The notes under the pieces: model-generated
What the model saw: the letters and a program-made list of their open reading frames with translations, nothing else
Database searches by the model: none
What the model was told of the DNA's origin: nothing
Position numbers and translations under genes: made by a program
Shown here: piece after piece, positions 32,494 through 41,989 of the stretch
Position numbering within the stretch: the stretch's first letter is position 1
How the letters are laid out: each line of letters begins with the position of its first letter
From: Betaproteobacteria bacterium
GTDB taxonomy: Bacteria > Pseudomonadota > Gammaproteobacteria > Burkholderiales > Burkholderiaceae_D
Direction: 5' to 3'
NCBI GenBank assembly: GCA_025362735.1
Contig: JANYFL010000029.1
Span: 1-64,000, forward strand
DNA length: 64,000 nucleotides

Positions 32494-33741
32494 TTGACCG
32501 CCTTCCGCTACGAAGCCGCTGACCCCGCCGGAAAAATTCAATCTGGTGTGCTGGATGCCGACAGTGCCCGATTGGCACGTGGGCTGTTACGTCAGCGCGG
32601 AATGACGCCGTTGTTGGTGGAGTCTCTCGATGGCGAGCAAACCAGTCAGAAGACCGACGCACTAGCGCAAACGCCGGTGCGCTTGCGCAAGCGCCTTTCG
32701 GCCAATGCACGTGTGCTGATGATGCGTCAACTCGCGAGTCTGGTCGCGGCTGATCTGCCTTTGTCGCAAGCCCTTTCTGCGGTGCAGGAACAGGCCGAGA
32801 AACCAGCCGAGCGTGAATTGTTTGCCGCGATTCGTGGCGACGTTATGAGTGGCCAGTCGCTCGCAAGCGCATTTGCGCGGCATCCGCGTGACATTCCCGA
32901 ACTGGATCGCGCTCTGATCGCTGCGGGCGAACAGTCGGGCAATTTGGGTACGGTACTGACACGCCTGGCTGATCACATCGAACGGCGCGCCGCGCTTTCG
33001 CAAAAGGTCACACTGGCTTTTGCTTACCCGGCCATCGTGTCCTTGGTTGCGCTGATCGTCATCACCGCACTACTGACCTATGTGGTGCCGCAGATTGTCG
33101 GCGTGTTTGCGCAGACCAAGCAGAAGTTGCCGTTCTTGACGGTGGCGATGATTGGTTTGTCGAACTTCCTGCGCAACTACGGCTGGTTGCTGTTGGTCTT
33201 GATTGGGGTTGCCGCGTTTGCATGGAAAGCAGCGATGAAAAATCCCGGATTCAAACGTCGCTGGCATGACCGCGTGCTTAAGCTGCCACTCGCCGGGCCG
33301 CTGGCCCAGCGTGCCGATCTGGCCCGGTTTGCCGACACGCTGGCGATTCTGGTTGCGGCCGGCGTGCCGATCCTTCGTTCCCTGCAAGCGGCGCGCGATA
33401 CGATGAGCAACTTGGTAATGCGTGACGCGGTCGATGCCGCGGTCGTTCGTGTGCGCGAAGGGGCTTCATTGTCGAAGGCACTGGCCGCGAAAACGAATGG
33501 TGCACCCAGTGTGTTCCCGCCTGTGCTCCTCAGCTTGATTGCCAGTGGTGAAGCGACTGGGAAGCTGCCCGAGATGCTGGAACGGGCCGCGACCGGTCAG
33601 TCCAATGAACTCGAACGCCGGACGCTGCTGTTGACCAGTCTGCTGGAACCCGCGCTGGTGGTGGTGATGGGTGTGATCGTGCTTTTGATCGTGCTGGCCA
33701 TTCTGATGCCCATCATTGAATTGAATTCGTTGATTCGCTGA
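32494..33741 (+). CDS. gspF: Type II secretion platform protein GspF
   Basis: 415 residues. Polytopic inner-membrane platform protein. Two T2SSF domains (about 75-195 and 280-400) have the paired motif L-A-S-L-V-A-A-D-L-P-L-S-Q-A-L and L-A-I-L-V-A-A-G-V-P-I-L-R-S-L. Three membrane helices are visible, near 172-195, 225-243 and 380-405. The start is TTG, at the position expected from the conserved N-terminus F-R-Y-E-A-A-D-P-A-G-K. It is separated from gspE by four foreign genes. Confidence 0.92.
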   Translation: MTAFRYEAADPAGKIQSGVLDADSARLARGLLRQRGMTPLLVESLDGEQTSQKTDALAQTPVRLRKRLSANARVLMMRQLASLVAADLPLSQALSAVQEQAEKPAERELFAAIRGDVMSGQSLASAFARHPRDIPELDRALIAAGEQSGNLGTVLTRLADHIERRAALSQKVTLAFAYPAIVSLVALIVITALLTYVVPQIVGVFAQTKQKLPFLTVAMIGLSNFLRNYGWLLLVLIGVAAFAWKAAMKNPGFKRRWHDRVLKLPLAGPLAQRADLARFADTLAILVAAGVPILRSLQAARDTMSNLVMRDAVDAAVVRVREGASLSKALAAKTNGAPSVFPPVLLSLIASGEATGKLPEMLERAATGQSNELERRTLLLTSLLEPALVVVMGVIVLLIVLAILMPIIELNSLIR

Positions 33742-33750
33742 TTGGATAGA

Positions 33751-33838
33751 CGTAGGGCGGATGAGTGCAGCGTTATCCGCCATTATTTTGATCGTGTTCC
33801 ATTTTGCGGCGGATAACGCTGCGCTCATCCGCCCTACG
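33751..33838. repeat. REP-like inverted repeat after gspF
   Basis: CGTAGGGCGGATGAGTGCAG and its continuation (to GTTATCCGCC) pair with GGCGGATAACGCTGCGCTCA and its continuation (to CCGCCCTACG) across an A/T-rich centre of about 25 bases. Palindromes with the core TAGGGCGGAT are scattered between genes in many proteobacteria. It lies between two converging genes and could act as a transcription stop. Confidence 0.75.
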
Positions 33839-33846
33839 ATACTTGG

Positions 33847-34446
33847 TCAGGGTTTAACCTTTCGCGCCGAATCATTTTCAGGCAATACATCCTTAGCCCA
33901 ATCGCTGCGCTTCCAGTTCGGCACTGGCGTTTCACAACCCGCATGCGGCACAAAGACAGAATTCTCAACGCGCTGATATTTATGGACATAGCGAGGACAA
34001 TTGGGGAACACGGTCTGTACATGAACACGCACGATCAACTGGGCTTCAGGATAGTGAGTCAGTAAAGCGTCTAGGCGATGGATGCTCGCCACACCATGAA
34101 TGCGCAGCCGTCGTGGCTGTTCGAAGTCGATCAGTAGCAAACCGACTTGGGCATGGACCAGCACATTGCCCGTAGACAAAAACATGCCGTTGCCGTCATA
34201 AATAGGGAAGGCCATTTCCTTTGGTCCGATGACTCGCACAAAGCCGGGATCGCCGCCCTTATAGGAACAACTGGGTTGCCCTTGTGCATCTGTCGTCGCC
34301 ATAAAAAACAGGTCGAGCCTTTCGATAAAAGCCTTGTCGTCAACGGTGAGATGGTCACGTGCCAACTTTTCCTCAATGCGATCCGCCAAGCGGCGCGTGT
34401 CAAAGGCGTCCTGTAATTCCCGATTTCCTTGATGATAGAGACTCAT
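33847..34446 (-). CDS. Pyridoxamine 5'-phosphate oxidase-like flavin protein
   Basis: About 199 residues with a split-barrel flavin-binding fold: F-F-M-A-T-T-D-A-Q-G-Q-P-S-C-S-Y-K-G-G-D-P-G-F-V near residue 48, and F-L-S-T-G-N-V-L-V-H-A-Q-V-G-L-L-L-I-D-F near 90. The PPOX-like superfamily binds FMN or F420; this subgroup is uncharacterised and should not be equated with PdxH. AGGAGG lies right before the paired ATG codons, and the second ATG has the better spacing. Confidence 0.8.
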   Translation of the reverse strand: MSLYHQGNRELQDAFDTRRLADRIEEKLARDHLTVDDKAFIERLDLFFMATTDAQGQPSCSYKGGDPGFVRVIGPKEMAFPIYDGNGMFLSTGNVLVHAQVGLLLIDFEQPRRLRIHGVASIHRLDALLTHYPEAQLIVRVHVQTVFPNCPRYVHKYQRVENSVFVPHAGCETPVPNWKRSDWAKDVLPENDSARKVKP

Positions 34447-34591
34447 CATGCCTCCTGTTTTTTTGTAATGAATTGAACATTAGCGCTTTGGATTGTGGAA
34501 TGCTAGTGAATCTGATTTAACCCCTTTTCAATTCGATTGCCGTTTATAGAGATAGGTAGCCTGATCCGGGCTGTTCACTCTGGAGGTTGAA

Positions 34592-35440
34592 ATGAAGCGC
34601 ATTCCCTTACTTGTTTCCAGTCTGATTTTGGGCGCATCTGCATACTGGTATGCGTCGAGCGCCCTGGCTATCGGGCGGCTTGCCGATATTCAGATCACTG
34701 ATCGCACAACCGGTCAGACTTTACCCATCTATAACTCTGGCGGTAATTACTATGTCGCGGGAAAGCCCGGTAGCCGTTATGCCGTCACGCTGCGCAATCG
34801 GCTTGGCGAACGCGTATTGAGCGTGATTTCGATCGATGGCATTAATGCTGTTTCAGGCGAGACGGCGAACTGGGATCAGACGGGTTACGTATTGGGGCAG
34901 TATTCCCAGGCCGAGATTTCCGGCTGGCGTAAAAGCATGTCACGCATTGCGGCATTTGAGTTTGCAGCTCTGCAGAATTCTTATGCGGCCCGTACGGGTC
35001 GGCCCGATAACGTGGGCGTGATCGGCGTGGCGATTTTTCGCGAGAAGATGGTTCCTTATCTGCCATGGAATTCACCTCGTGGCCGGATTGAGCGCGACGA
35101 AGCCACTTCCGCTTCAGCCAAGGCCGCTTCGCCTGCCACAGAGTCTGAAAGCAGGTCTGCGAATGATCAGGCGCCAAGTACCTCAGGCAGGCTTGCTGCT
35201 CCGGCAGCTCCTGCTCCAACCGAGAAACTGGGCACAGCACATGGACGGATCGAAACCTCGGTGGTCAGCTATACCGGTTTCGAGCGCAGTGGGTCGTCAC
35301 CTGATGAAGTCATTTCGATTTACTACGACAGTGAAGCCAACCTGATTGCCCAGGGCGTGATCCCCGTCCCCATCGCTCGCCTGATGCCACGGCCTTTCCC
35401 GGTCAACAACGGCTTTGTTCCTGACCCACCCCGAAATTAA
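34592..35440 (+). CDS. Exported protein of an ECF sigma module
   Basis: 282 residues. A signal peptide (about 1-26, ending A-L-A) is followed by a domain containing R-L-A-D-I-Q-I-T-D-R-T-T-G-Q-T-L-P and A-G-K-P-G-S-R-Y-A-V-T-L-R-N-R; then comes a low-complexity Ala/Ser/Pro linker (about 165-215) and a short C-terminal domain. Family not recognised. Its stop overlaps the start of the sigma factor gene, so expression should be coupled. It may be a cell-surface or periplasmic target or sensor for the sigma factor. Confidence 0.75.
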   Translation: MKRIPLLVSSLILGASAYWYASSALAIGRLADIQITDRTTGQTLPIYNSGGNYYVAGKPGSRYAVTLRNRLGERVLSVISIDGINAVSGETANWDQTGYVLGQYSQAEISGWRKSMSRIAAFEFAALQNSYAARTGRPDNVGVIGVAIFREKMVPYLPWNSPRGRIERDEATSASAKAASPATESESRSANDQAPSTSGRLAAPAAPAPTEKLGTAHGRIETSVVSYTGFERSGSSPDEVISIYYDSEANLIAQGVIPVPIARLMPRPFPVNNGFVPDPPRN

Positions 35441-36150
35441 TGCTCTTACTTTCTTCGCCGAATGCTTGCGATGCCGCATTCAGCAGGCCACAATCGCGCA
35501 TCATGAATACGGTGCTCGATTCCCTGGCCTCCATCAAACCTGCCCCGCCAGAGCCGCTAGCCAGCTTGTCTGTGAACGACTCCGGTGCAGAAGCCTTGTT
35601 GCTTGCCTACGCGCAAGGAGATGCGGCGGCATTCAATGCACTTTTTGAACTGTTTGAGCGACCGATATTTCGCTACTTGCTGCGTCATGTGCGCGAGCAG
35701 GCTACGGCTGATGAATTGTTCCAGGATGTGTGGCTCGCGGTGATCAAACATGCGCAAACCTATCAAGCGCAGGGTCGTTTTGAAAGCTGGTTGTTCACGA
35801 TTGCCCATCATCGGCTGATGGATTTTTTTCGTGTGCGTGGTGCGAATCTGGAGACTGAAACACTGACTGATGAAGAGGGTTTCGAAGAGCATGGTGCTGC
35901 CTATCAAGTGGCCGCATCGGTGAACGATCAACCTGAAGTCCGCGTAATGGCGCGTGCGCAAGCACAAACGTTTCTGGCACTTGTGGAAGAATTGCCTCCC
36001 AAGCAGCGCGAAGTTTTTTTGCTACAGGAAGAGGGCGGGTTGAGTTTGGCTGAGATCGCTCAGGCTACGGGTGTCAACACCGAAACGATCAAGAGCCGTT
36101 TGCGTTATGCGATGAACAAGCTGCGCAGCGGCATGAAGGGATTGCGATGA
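35440..36150 (+). CDS. ECF RNA polymerase sigma factor
   Basis: 236 residues. Region 2 (about 48-120) has Y-L-L-R-H-V-R-E-Q-A-T-A-D-E-L-F-Q-D-V-W-L and F-E-S-W-L-F-T-I-A-H-H-R-L-M-D-F-F-R. Region 4 (about 175-230) has L-P-P-K-Q-R-E-V-F-L-L-Q-E-E-G-G-L-S-L-A-E-I-A. The ATG overlaps the upstream stop (TAATG); an ATG 63 bases later may be the true start, as the first 21 residues look atypical. The next gene overlaps by four bases and probably encodes its anti-sigma partner. Confidence 0.87.
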   Translation: MLLLSSPNACDAAFSRPQSRIMNTVLDSLASIKPAPPEPLASLSVNDSGAEALLLAYAQGDAAAFNALFELFERPIFRYLLRHVREQATADELFQDVWLAVIKHAQTYQAQGRFESWLFTIAHHRLMDFFRVRGANLETETLTDEEGFEEHGAAYQVAASVNDQPEVRVMARAQAQTFLALVEELPPKQREVFLLQEEGGLSLAEIAQATGVNTETIKSRLRYAMNKLRSGMKGLR

Positions 36151-37058
36151 GCGATTTGCCCAATAACAATCCGTATGACAAAGTGCAAGAAGATCAAGTG
36201 CAGGAGACCTATCGCACTGCGAATACGGCGCTGGATGCAAGAGCCAGCTCGTCTGCGCGATCTGCGGTACTTGCCGCCGCAGCTCGTGCAGCGCAGTCCG
36301 GCCCTCGTCCACTCGCTTCGGAAACGGAACAGACGAAGACAAATGCAAACGCACAATCTAAGCCCGGATGGTTGCGGTTCCGTCAACCGTTGGCAATTGC
36401 GGCCAGTGTCGTGTTTGGCATTGGTATCGGTCTCACCTTGTTAAAGAGTGAGCGGAATAGTGGCCTACTTGCTGAACAACAAGTGGCCATGGTTCAGCCA
36501 GACACCAAACCGGTTTTGAAAGCGGAGACCGAAACTGCGCAAGAGTCCAAGCCTCAAGAGATGAATGCTCCTGCCGCATTCAAAGCCGCCACTCGGAATT
36601 CAATCCCACAGACGTCAGTAATTCGTGCTCCAGCCGCTCCGCGTCCCGCTGCAAAAATTGCGACTGACCAACAAGCCAAGCCTGCACAGGCTGGGGTTCT
36701 TTCAGTACGAACCGCAGAATCGGATACCGAAGCAAAGGCCGTCGCTTCCAGAGGTGAATCCACCCACGCATCTGAAAATTTGGTTGCTGCAGCACCTGCT
36801 GCTGAACCTCAGGCGAAAACGGAGGGCATTCGCGCTCCGGCCGCATCTCCTCCTACCTCTCCTCCTGCCCCAATCAGTTTGAGTCAGGCAGCCCGTGCTC
36901 GTACAGCTGAAACCCGGATTTCACGTGCGCCTGAAGACTGGGTGGCGCAAATTATGGTCTTGCGCAAGAAGGGACAGAGTGAGAAAGCGGATCAGGAATT
37001 GGCTGCTCTGCGCCTTGCCTATCCACAGTACGTGATTCCTGCGCAGGCGTTGCCCTGA
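36147..37058 (+). CDS. Probable membrane anti-sigma factor
   Basis: 303 residues. A polar N-terminus of about 75 residues is followed by one membrane helix (about 82-100, P-L-A-I-A-A-S-V-V-F-G-I-G-I-G) and a long Ala/Pro/Glu-rich extracytoplasmic part. The C-terminal block P-E-D-W-V-A-Q-I-M-V-L-R-K-K-G-Q-S-E-K-A-D is a recurring end in proteins encoded next to ECF sigma genes. No zinc-binding HxxxCxxC anti-sigma motif was seen, so the role rests on topology and on the overlap with the sigma gene. Confidence 0.7.
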   Translation: MSDLPNNNPYDKVQEDQVQETYRTANTALDARASSSARSAVLAAAARAAQSGPRPLASETEQTKTNANAQSKPGWLRFRQPLAIAASVVFGIGIGLTLLKSERNSGLLAEQQVAMVQPDTKPVLKAETETAQESKPQEMNAPAAFKAATRNSIPQTSVIRAPAAPRPAAKIATDQQAKPAQAGVLSVRTAESDTEAKAVASRGESTHASENLVAAAPAAEPQAKTEGIRAPAASPPTSPPAPISLSQAARARTAETRISRAPEDWVAQIMVLRKKGQSEKADQELAALRLAYPQYVIPAQALP

Positions 37059-37061
37059 CGG

Positions 37062-38633
37062 CTATTGCCTCACAAACTGGAATGCTAGGGTGTATTCATC
37101 GACGCGGCCAGGATAGGTGATGCCCTTGCGCATGGCCCAGCTGGCGAGTTGATGGTGCATCACAATGACTGGGTTATCTTGCATCGCCAGCGCCATGATT
37201 TTGCGCGTTAAGGCCTCGCGTTGCGCATCATCGAACAGGGTGAAGTTCTGATCAAGCAGTCGATCCACTTCGGGATTACTGTAGCGGGAAAAGTTCCACG
37301 TGCCGTTTCCTTTTTTTTCGTCCACTGTTGCCAGATGAGCACGCAGGGTATTGTCGCCAAGTAATGAGCCCCAGCCGATCAGCATGAAACTGAATTCACC
37401 GGCACGAGCTTTGCCCAGATAGATCGACCAGGGAAGGGTTTGCACCTTGGTCTGAATCCCGATACGTGACAGCATCGTCGCGACGGCTTGGGCAATCTTG
37501 GAATCGTTGACGTAGCGATTGTTGGGTGCGTGCAGCGTCAGACCAAAGCCATCGGGATAGCCTGCTTCGGCCAAAAGCTTTCTTGCGCCTTCGCGATCGT
37601 AAGCTTCAACCGGAATGTCCGGATTGTGTCCAAAAATTCCGGGCGACACCAGATTGGAGCCGGGCAGAGCCATTCCCTCCATGATGCGCGAAACAATCGC
37701 GTCGCGATAAATCGCTTTTGAAATTGCCAGACGCACGCGCGCATCCTTGAACGGATTGCGTTTCAGAGGTTGCCCGTTCTTGTCGGTGATATAGGGTGAC
37801 TGATCGCGATACTGATCGAGATGCCAGAAAATCGTGCGCCAGGAAACTTGTTGAGCAACCGTGAATTTTGGATTGCTGCGCAGCTTGGCGATGTCCTGCG
37901 TTGGAATATTTTCAATGGCGTCCACTTCGCCAGCCAGCAGCGCCGTGAGGCGACTAGTGTCATTGGTCAGCAAACGAAAGCTGACCTTGTCCCAAACCGG
38001 ATGCTGCTCCGTGTTCCAGTACTGATCGTTCCGAATCAGTTCGATGCGGTCGCTACGTTTGAATGCAGCGAGTTTGTAAGGGCCAGTGCCGATAGCGGCT
38101 TTACCCGAATCAAAGTCGGCAGGAATTGCATTCAGTGCCGCTTTTTTTGAGACGATAAAAATCGAATTCAAGTCATACGGCACCAATACGCGCGGCGTCG
38201 CTGTCTTGAGTCGAATGGTGTAGGGATCAATGATCTCTTTCGCAATGATCGATCGTACGTAACTGGTATATGAACCTGGATTGCCTGCCAGTTTGAGGGG
38301 GCGCTCCAGCGAAAAGAGCACATCTTCCGCGGTCAGCGGACTACCGTCGTGGAACTTGACGCCTTGACGTAACTTGAACTCCCAGGTCAGCGGATCAATG
38401 GCACGCCAGCTGGTTGCAAGCAAAGGAAAGATGCGGCCATTTTTGTCGCTCCCGATCAATGGCTCAAAAATATGCGTCGCAATATTACTGTCAGGGCCAG
38501 AGGCGTTCCAATGAGGATCAATCGAGGTGACATCTGCAGAGAGGCCGATGCGTAACTCCTCTGCTCGTGACAAAGCCGCTGTAGAAATCAGCAGAACCGA
38601 CAGCAGACAAGATAAAAAGAATCGGGATGACAT
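37062..38633 (-). CDS. Peptide-type ABC transporter binding protein
   Basis: 523 residues, periplasmic. A signal peptide (about 1-24) is followed by a family 5 solute-binding fold: L-R-I-G-L-S-A-D-V-T-S-I-D-P-H near the start, then W-E-F-K-L-R-Q-G-V-K-F-H-D-G-S-P-L-T-A-E-D-V (about 90-110). This family binds peptides, nickel or related ligands. No permease or ATPase gene accompanies it. It ends only four bases from the converging anti-sigma gene. Confidence 0.87.
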   Translation of the reverse strand: MSSRFFLSCLLSVLLISTAALSRAEELRIGLSADVTSIDPHWNASGPDSNIATHIFEPLIGSDKNGRIFPLLATSWRAIDPLTWEFKLRQGVKFHDGSPLTAEDVLFSLERPLKLAGNPGSYTSYVRSIIAKEIIDPYTIRLKTATPRVLVPYDLNSIFIVSKKAALNAIPADFDSGKAAIGTGPYKLAAFKRSDRIELIRNDQYWNTEQHPVWDKVSFRLLTNDTSRLTALLAGEVDAIENIPTQDIAKLRSNPKFTVAQQVSWRTIFWHLDQYRDQSPYITDKNGQPLKRNPFKDARVRLAISKAIYRDAIVSRIMEGMALPGSNLVSPGIFGHNPDIPVEAYDREGARKLLAEAGYPDGFGLTLHAPNNRYVNDSKIAQAVATMLSRIGIQTKVQTLPWSIYLGKARAGEFSFMLIGWGSLLGDNTLRAHLATVDEKKGNGTWNFSRYSNPEVDRLLDQNFTLFDDAQREALTRKIMALAMQDNPVIVMHHQLASWAMRKGITYPGRVDEYTLAFQFVRQ

Positions 38634-38682
38634 GCTGCAAGTCTACCTTGGGATCAGCTCATGCCCTAGTTACACCACGGCC

Positions 38683-40092
38683 TCAATAAGCATTGCGGTC
38701 ATTGAAGACGACGCCCACTGTCCTCAAAATGATGTAAGTATCCAGCCGTAGTGACCAGTTACGCAAATAGTCCAGGTCATACTCAATGCGCATTTTCATT
38801 TTGTGCAAGGTGTCAGTTTCACCACGATAACCATTGACCTGGGCCCAGCCGGTGATGCCCGGTTTGACCTTGTGCCGGATCATGTAACCCGTCACCAGTT
38901 TGCGATACAACTCGTTGTGTGCGACGGCGTGCGGGCGTGGCCCGACGATGCTCATGCGTCCCTGCAATACATTGACGAATTGCGGGAGTTCATCGAGTGA
39001 CGTTTTGCGTAAAAAAGCGCCCAGCGGCGTAATGCGTGGATCACTCCTTGTCGCCTGTGTCACTGTTCCACCATCCTCTGTGACGGTCATCGAGCGGAAT
39101 TTATAAACCTGAATTTCTTCACCATCCTGTCCGTATCTTCGCTGCTTGAAGATGATTGGACCAGGCGAACTACGTTTGACTGCGATGGCAATGCCAAGGA
39201 GGATGGGCGATATCAGAACCAGAATGAAGCTGGAAAAAATCAGATCGCTGATGCGTTTAAGCAGTCCATTCATGCCAGTAAAGGGCGTCTCACAAACTGA
39301 CACGACGGGCATGCCTTGAACGTTCTCCATCCGTCCCTGGATGATGTCGGTGATGAATATGTCCGGCACAAAATAAATGGATGCAGTGGTGTCACGCAAC
39401 TCATCGAGCAATTGCAGGATGCGCGGCTGAGCGGCCATCGGTAGCGAGAGGTAAATCATCTGGATACCGTTCTCGCGTACATAAGCCGGTAACTGATTGA
39501 GTTTTCCCAGCAACGCGAATTGATCCACACCTTCGACACGATCCCCATCTCGGTCATCGAAAAAACCAACAACATTGATGGGCGTATAAGGATCCTTCTT
39601 GATGCGGTGAGCAAGGGCAAGGCCCTGTTCATTCACGCCCGCAATCACGCCATTCTTTAAGCCGCCTTGCAGTCGGATACATGTCGGCAAGACCAGGCGA
39701 AACAATAGATGTGCACTCAACACACTGACGGGTGCCAGCCACACCCACATCTGTACTGCGTGCTTATCGAAATAGTCGATGTATCCAGAGGCGTAGCCGA
39801 GCAGAATGATCAAACCACCGACAACCAGCCATCCGATCAGGATATCCCACACCATTTTCCCCATTGGCATATTCAATCTGGAAAGGCCGGGATAGGTCAG
39901 TGAAAACACGATAATCGAAACGACCAGGTAAGCAAGACTCAATTTTCCTTCATGGAGATATCCAACAACCCACAATGCTATGGCAAGCGCAAAAGGATCG
40001 ATCAGATTCTCGGCGAGCATGATCAGGTTGTTCCGAACGCCACCGATTTTGGTAATGCGTCTGATACGGATTGGATTGAATTTTTCATCCAT
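38683..40092 (-). CDS. Undecaprenyl-phosphate glucose phosphotransferase, EpsB/GumD/WcaJ-like
   Basis: 469 residues. It starts exopolysaccharide repeat units by moving glucose-1-phosphate from UDP-glucose to undecaprenyl phosphate. Four to five N-terminal membrane helices precede a nucleotide-binding-like domain (about 140-260) and a C-terminal sugar-transferase domain that begins with the membrane helix near 280 and continues P-I-I-F-K-Q-R-R-Y-G-Q-D-G, V-Y-K-F-R-S-M-T-V, then S-L-D-E-L-P-Q-F-V-N-V-L-Q-G-R-M-S-I-V-G-P-R-P. It is divergent from the rest of the locus. Confidence 0.92.
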   Translation of the reverse strand: MDEKFNPIRIRRITKIGGVRNNLIMLAENLIDPFALAIALWVVGYLHEGKLSLAYLVVSIIVFSLTYPGLSRLNMPMGKMVWDILIGWLVVGGLIILLGYASGYIDYFDKHAVQMWVWLAPVSVLSAHLLFRLVLPTCIRLQGGLKNGVIAGVNEQGLALAHRIKKDPYTPINVVGFFDDRDGDRVEGVDQFALLGKLNQLPAYVRENGIQMIYLSLPMAAQPRILQLLDELRDTTASIYFVPDIFITDIIQGRMENVQGMPVVSVCETPFTGMNGLLKRISDLIFSSFILVLISPILLGIAIAVKRSSPGPIIFKQRRYGQDGEEIQVYKFRSMTVTEDGGTVTQATRSDPRITPLGAFLRKTSLDELPQFVNVLQGRMSIVGPRPHAVAHNELYRKLVTGYMIRHKVKPGITGWAQVNGYRGETDTLHKMKMRIEYDLDYLRNWSLRLDTYIILRTVGVVFNDRNAY

Positions 40093-40589
40093 AAATAGAC
40101 CCTGGGTTAATTGAGTTCATGCAACCAATACTATTCTATTCAGCAGAAACGTTTGCTGATTTCTGTTTGCAGACAAGACAGTTATTGTGAATCAACTTCA
40201 ATTTTTCAATGATGAAAAAATTGATTTTATGTTCGCTTTCGCACAGATCATGTATGGTATGGGCTGATAGATTCATTCAGTGCGTGGGATAAATCTGACG
40301 CTTCCGTGGGTAATTTTTTTATCCTGCTGAATAGCTTTGGTGTTGGTCTAAAAGTGAAATAACAAACGCGTTCACACTGCAATACGCGTGTTGTCGCCAT
40401 GCAAGTGACGATGGTGATTATTGGCCTTTGTCGGCCCTCATCCGTTGTCAGATCATCAACAGCTCAGAGTCCTTATTCGCAATAAGGGCAGCCTTCGCAC
40501 CGATTGAGAATCGTGGTTTTTATTTCATTTCGCGCGAACAAGGTAAGCGAGTTTGTTAAAAATTTGCAACACAGAAAAAAGGTACGTCT
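40093..40589. promoter_or_regulatory. Divergent control region of the exopolysaccharide locus
   Basis: About 500 A/T-rich bases between the priming transferase (minus) and the EpsL-like gene (plus). It contains a perfect hairpin CCTTATT-CGC-AATAAGG (40471-40487), an imperfect one (CAATTTTTCA / TGAAAAAATTG, about 40199-40222) and a near-palindrome around AAACGTTT (40141-40158). No protein-coding frame is convincing. Promoters for both directions should lie here, but I could not place -35/-10 or sigma-54 elements with confidence. Confidence 0.5.
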
Positions 40590-41813
40590 ATGCTTTCCCA
40601 TATCCGATACAAACTTCCATTTGCATTTATCAGCTTGATCGGGATTGCCTCTTCTTCCTATGCACTAAGCATTGAAGGCATCGACTTCCTGAGCATTGAT
40701 ACAGGCGTATCCGTTCAATACGACAACAATCTATTTCGTTTGCCGGAGTCACCCAATCCAGCTCTGGTGAATGGTGTGGCCAGCCGGTCGGACCGGATTA
40801 CATCTGGCCTCATTGGCATCGACCTGGACAAAGAATACGGTCAACAGCGTTGGAAACTGGATGCCAATTTTCAACGCTACCAATACGCGCGGAATCGTTC
40901 TCTCGATTACAGCGCGACCGATTACAGCGCCCTCTGGTTATGGCGATTTACGCCCGCGTTCAGTGGCAAGCTGAGTCTTGATCGGATCGAACAGCCGATC
41001 AGTTTTGCGGACTATTTCAATTATTCGCAAAAGAATATTCGTATTACCGAGAATCGGCGTTTTGATGCGGACTGGCTGGTTTCTGGAGGTTGGCATGTGC
41101 TTGGTGGTGTTTCGCAAATCAAACAAGAGAATAGCGCGCTGTTCAATGCCGAGTCTTCATACCGGCAGCGTAGCGCAGAGGGCGGGGCGCAGTATGATTT
41201 TTCTTCCGGTAGCACGCTGGCTTTAATCGGACGCAATGCCGATGGAACCTATCTTGATCGCGCGCTTGATCCCGTGGCTTTACTGGATACTGAATTCAAG
41301 CAGAAAGAGATTGAAGCCAAACTGAATTGGTTGTTGACCGGAAAATCAACGATTAATGCAAAGGTGGGTTATCTGAATCGCAAACACCCGAATTTTTCTC
41401 GGCGTGACTTTGGAGGAATGGTCGGAACGGTCGACTACATCTGGGACGTCACCGGAAAAATCCGGATCGATAGCCGACTCGAGAGAAGCTTGATTGCCTA
41501 TCAGGACTTCGACAGTAGTTATTACGTGAACCGGCAGTTCAGTATTGCTCCGGTCTGGTCGATGACTGAGAAGCTCAGTGCCCGGCTCGAATTGAGTTCG
41601 GCCTGGCAAAATTATCGCGGCTCGATTCGACCAGTTGCTGGCGCCGAAAGACGAGACCGCTTGAACAGCTATCAATTCAGCATCAGCTGGAAGCCCACCG
41701 AAAAAATTACAGTGACGGGATCACTGTTGCACCAGGAAAGAAAATCACCGTTATTCCCACTCTTCCAATACACGGGTCAGATCACGGGACTCAATGCTCA
41801 ACTGCGCTTCTGA
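40590..41813 (+). CDS. epsL: EpsL-like outer-membrane beta-barrel protein
   Basis: 407 residues. A signal peptide (about 1-25, ending S-S-Y-A) is followed by many alternating aromatic/polar strands and a C-terminal aromatic residue (L-R-F-stop), all typical of an outer-membrane barrel. The phrase V-S-V-Q-Y-D-N-N-L-F-R-L near residue 46 is typical of EpsL, the putative polysaccharide transporter of exosortase-associated loci. It would form or assist the outer-membrane path for the polymer. The ATG is preceded by a modest AAAGG. Confidence 0.8.
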   Translation: MLSHIRYKLPFAFISLIGIASSSYALSIEGIDFLSIDTGVSVQYDNNLFRLPESPNPALVNGVASRSDRITSGLIGIDLDKEYGQQRWKLDANFQRYQYARNRSLDYSATDYSALWLWRFTPAFSGKLSLDRIEQPISFADYFNYSQKNIRITENRRFDADWLVSGGWHVLGGVSQIKQENSALFNAESSYRQRSAEGGAQYDFSSGSTLALIGRNADGTYLDRALDPVALLDTEFKQKEIEAKLNWLLTGKSTINAKVGYLNRKHPNFSRRDFGGMVGTVDYIWDVTGKIRIDSRLERSLIAYQDFDSSYYVNRQFSIAPVWSMTEKLSARLELSSAWQNYRGSIRPVAGAERRDRLNSYQFSISWKPTEKITVTGSLLHQERKSPLFPLFQYTGQITGLNAQLRF

Positions 41814-41969
41814 ATTCCGCCACATCTGATTGTCTACAGGAGGCATGGCTAACTTGTGAGATAACGTCCTGCATTTCTGCACGATGCCGTGCTGCTACGC
41901 AACAAATTAGTGCGTTGCGCACGATAACCTGCAATTAATTACCTCTGGATTAAGGCGAAAATTTGCTGG

Positions 41970-41989
41970 CTGTCAGAGATAACTGACAG
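41970..41989. promoter_or_regulatory. Perfect inverted repeat upstream of the PEP-CTERM-like gene
   Basis: CTGTCAG-AGATAA-CTGACAG lies about 130 bases before the start of the next gene, inside the 308-base gap 41814-42121. A second small hairpin (GTGCG-TTG-CGCAC) occurs near 41911-41923. Either may be an operator or transcript structure. Nothing else was recognised in this gap. Confidence 0.4.

Noticed and set aside
37062-38633. Peptide-type binding protein as the missing partner of the ABC transporter at 2092-5293
   Set aside because: It belongs to solute-binding family 5, which works with a different permease class, and lies 32 kb away.
40199-40222. A/T-rich hairpin (CAATTTTTCA / TGAAAAAATTG) as a terminator
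   Set aside because: It lies in a divergent promoter region with no gene ending nearby, and its stem has no G/C-rich core.
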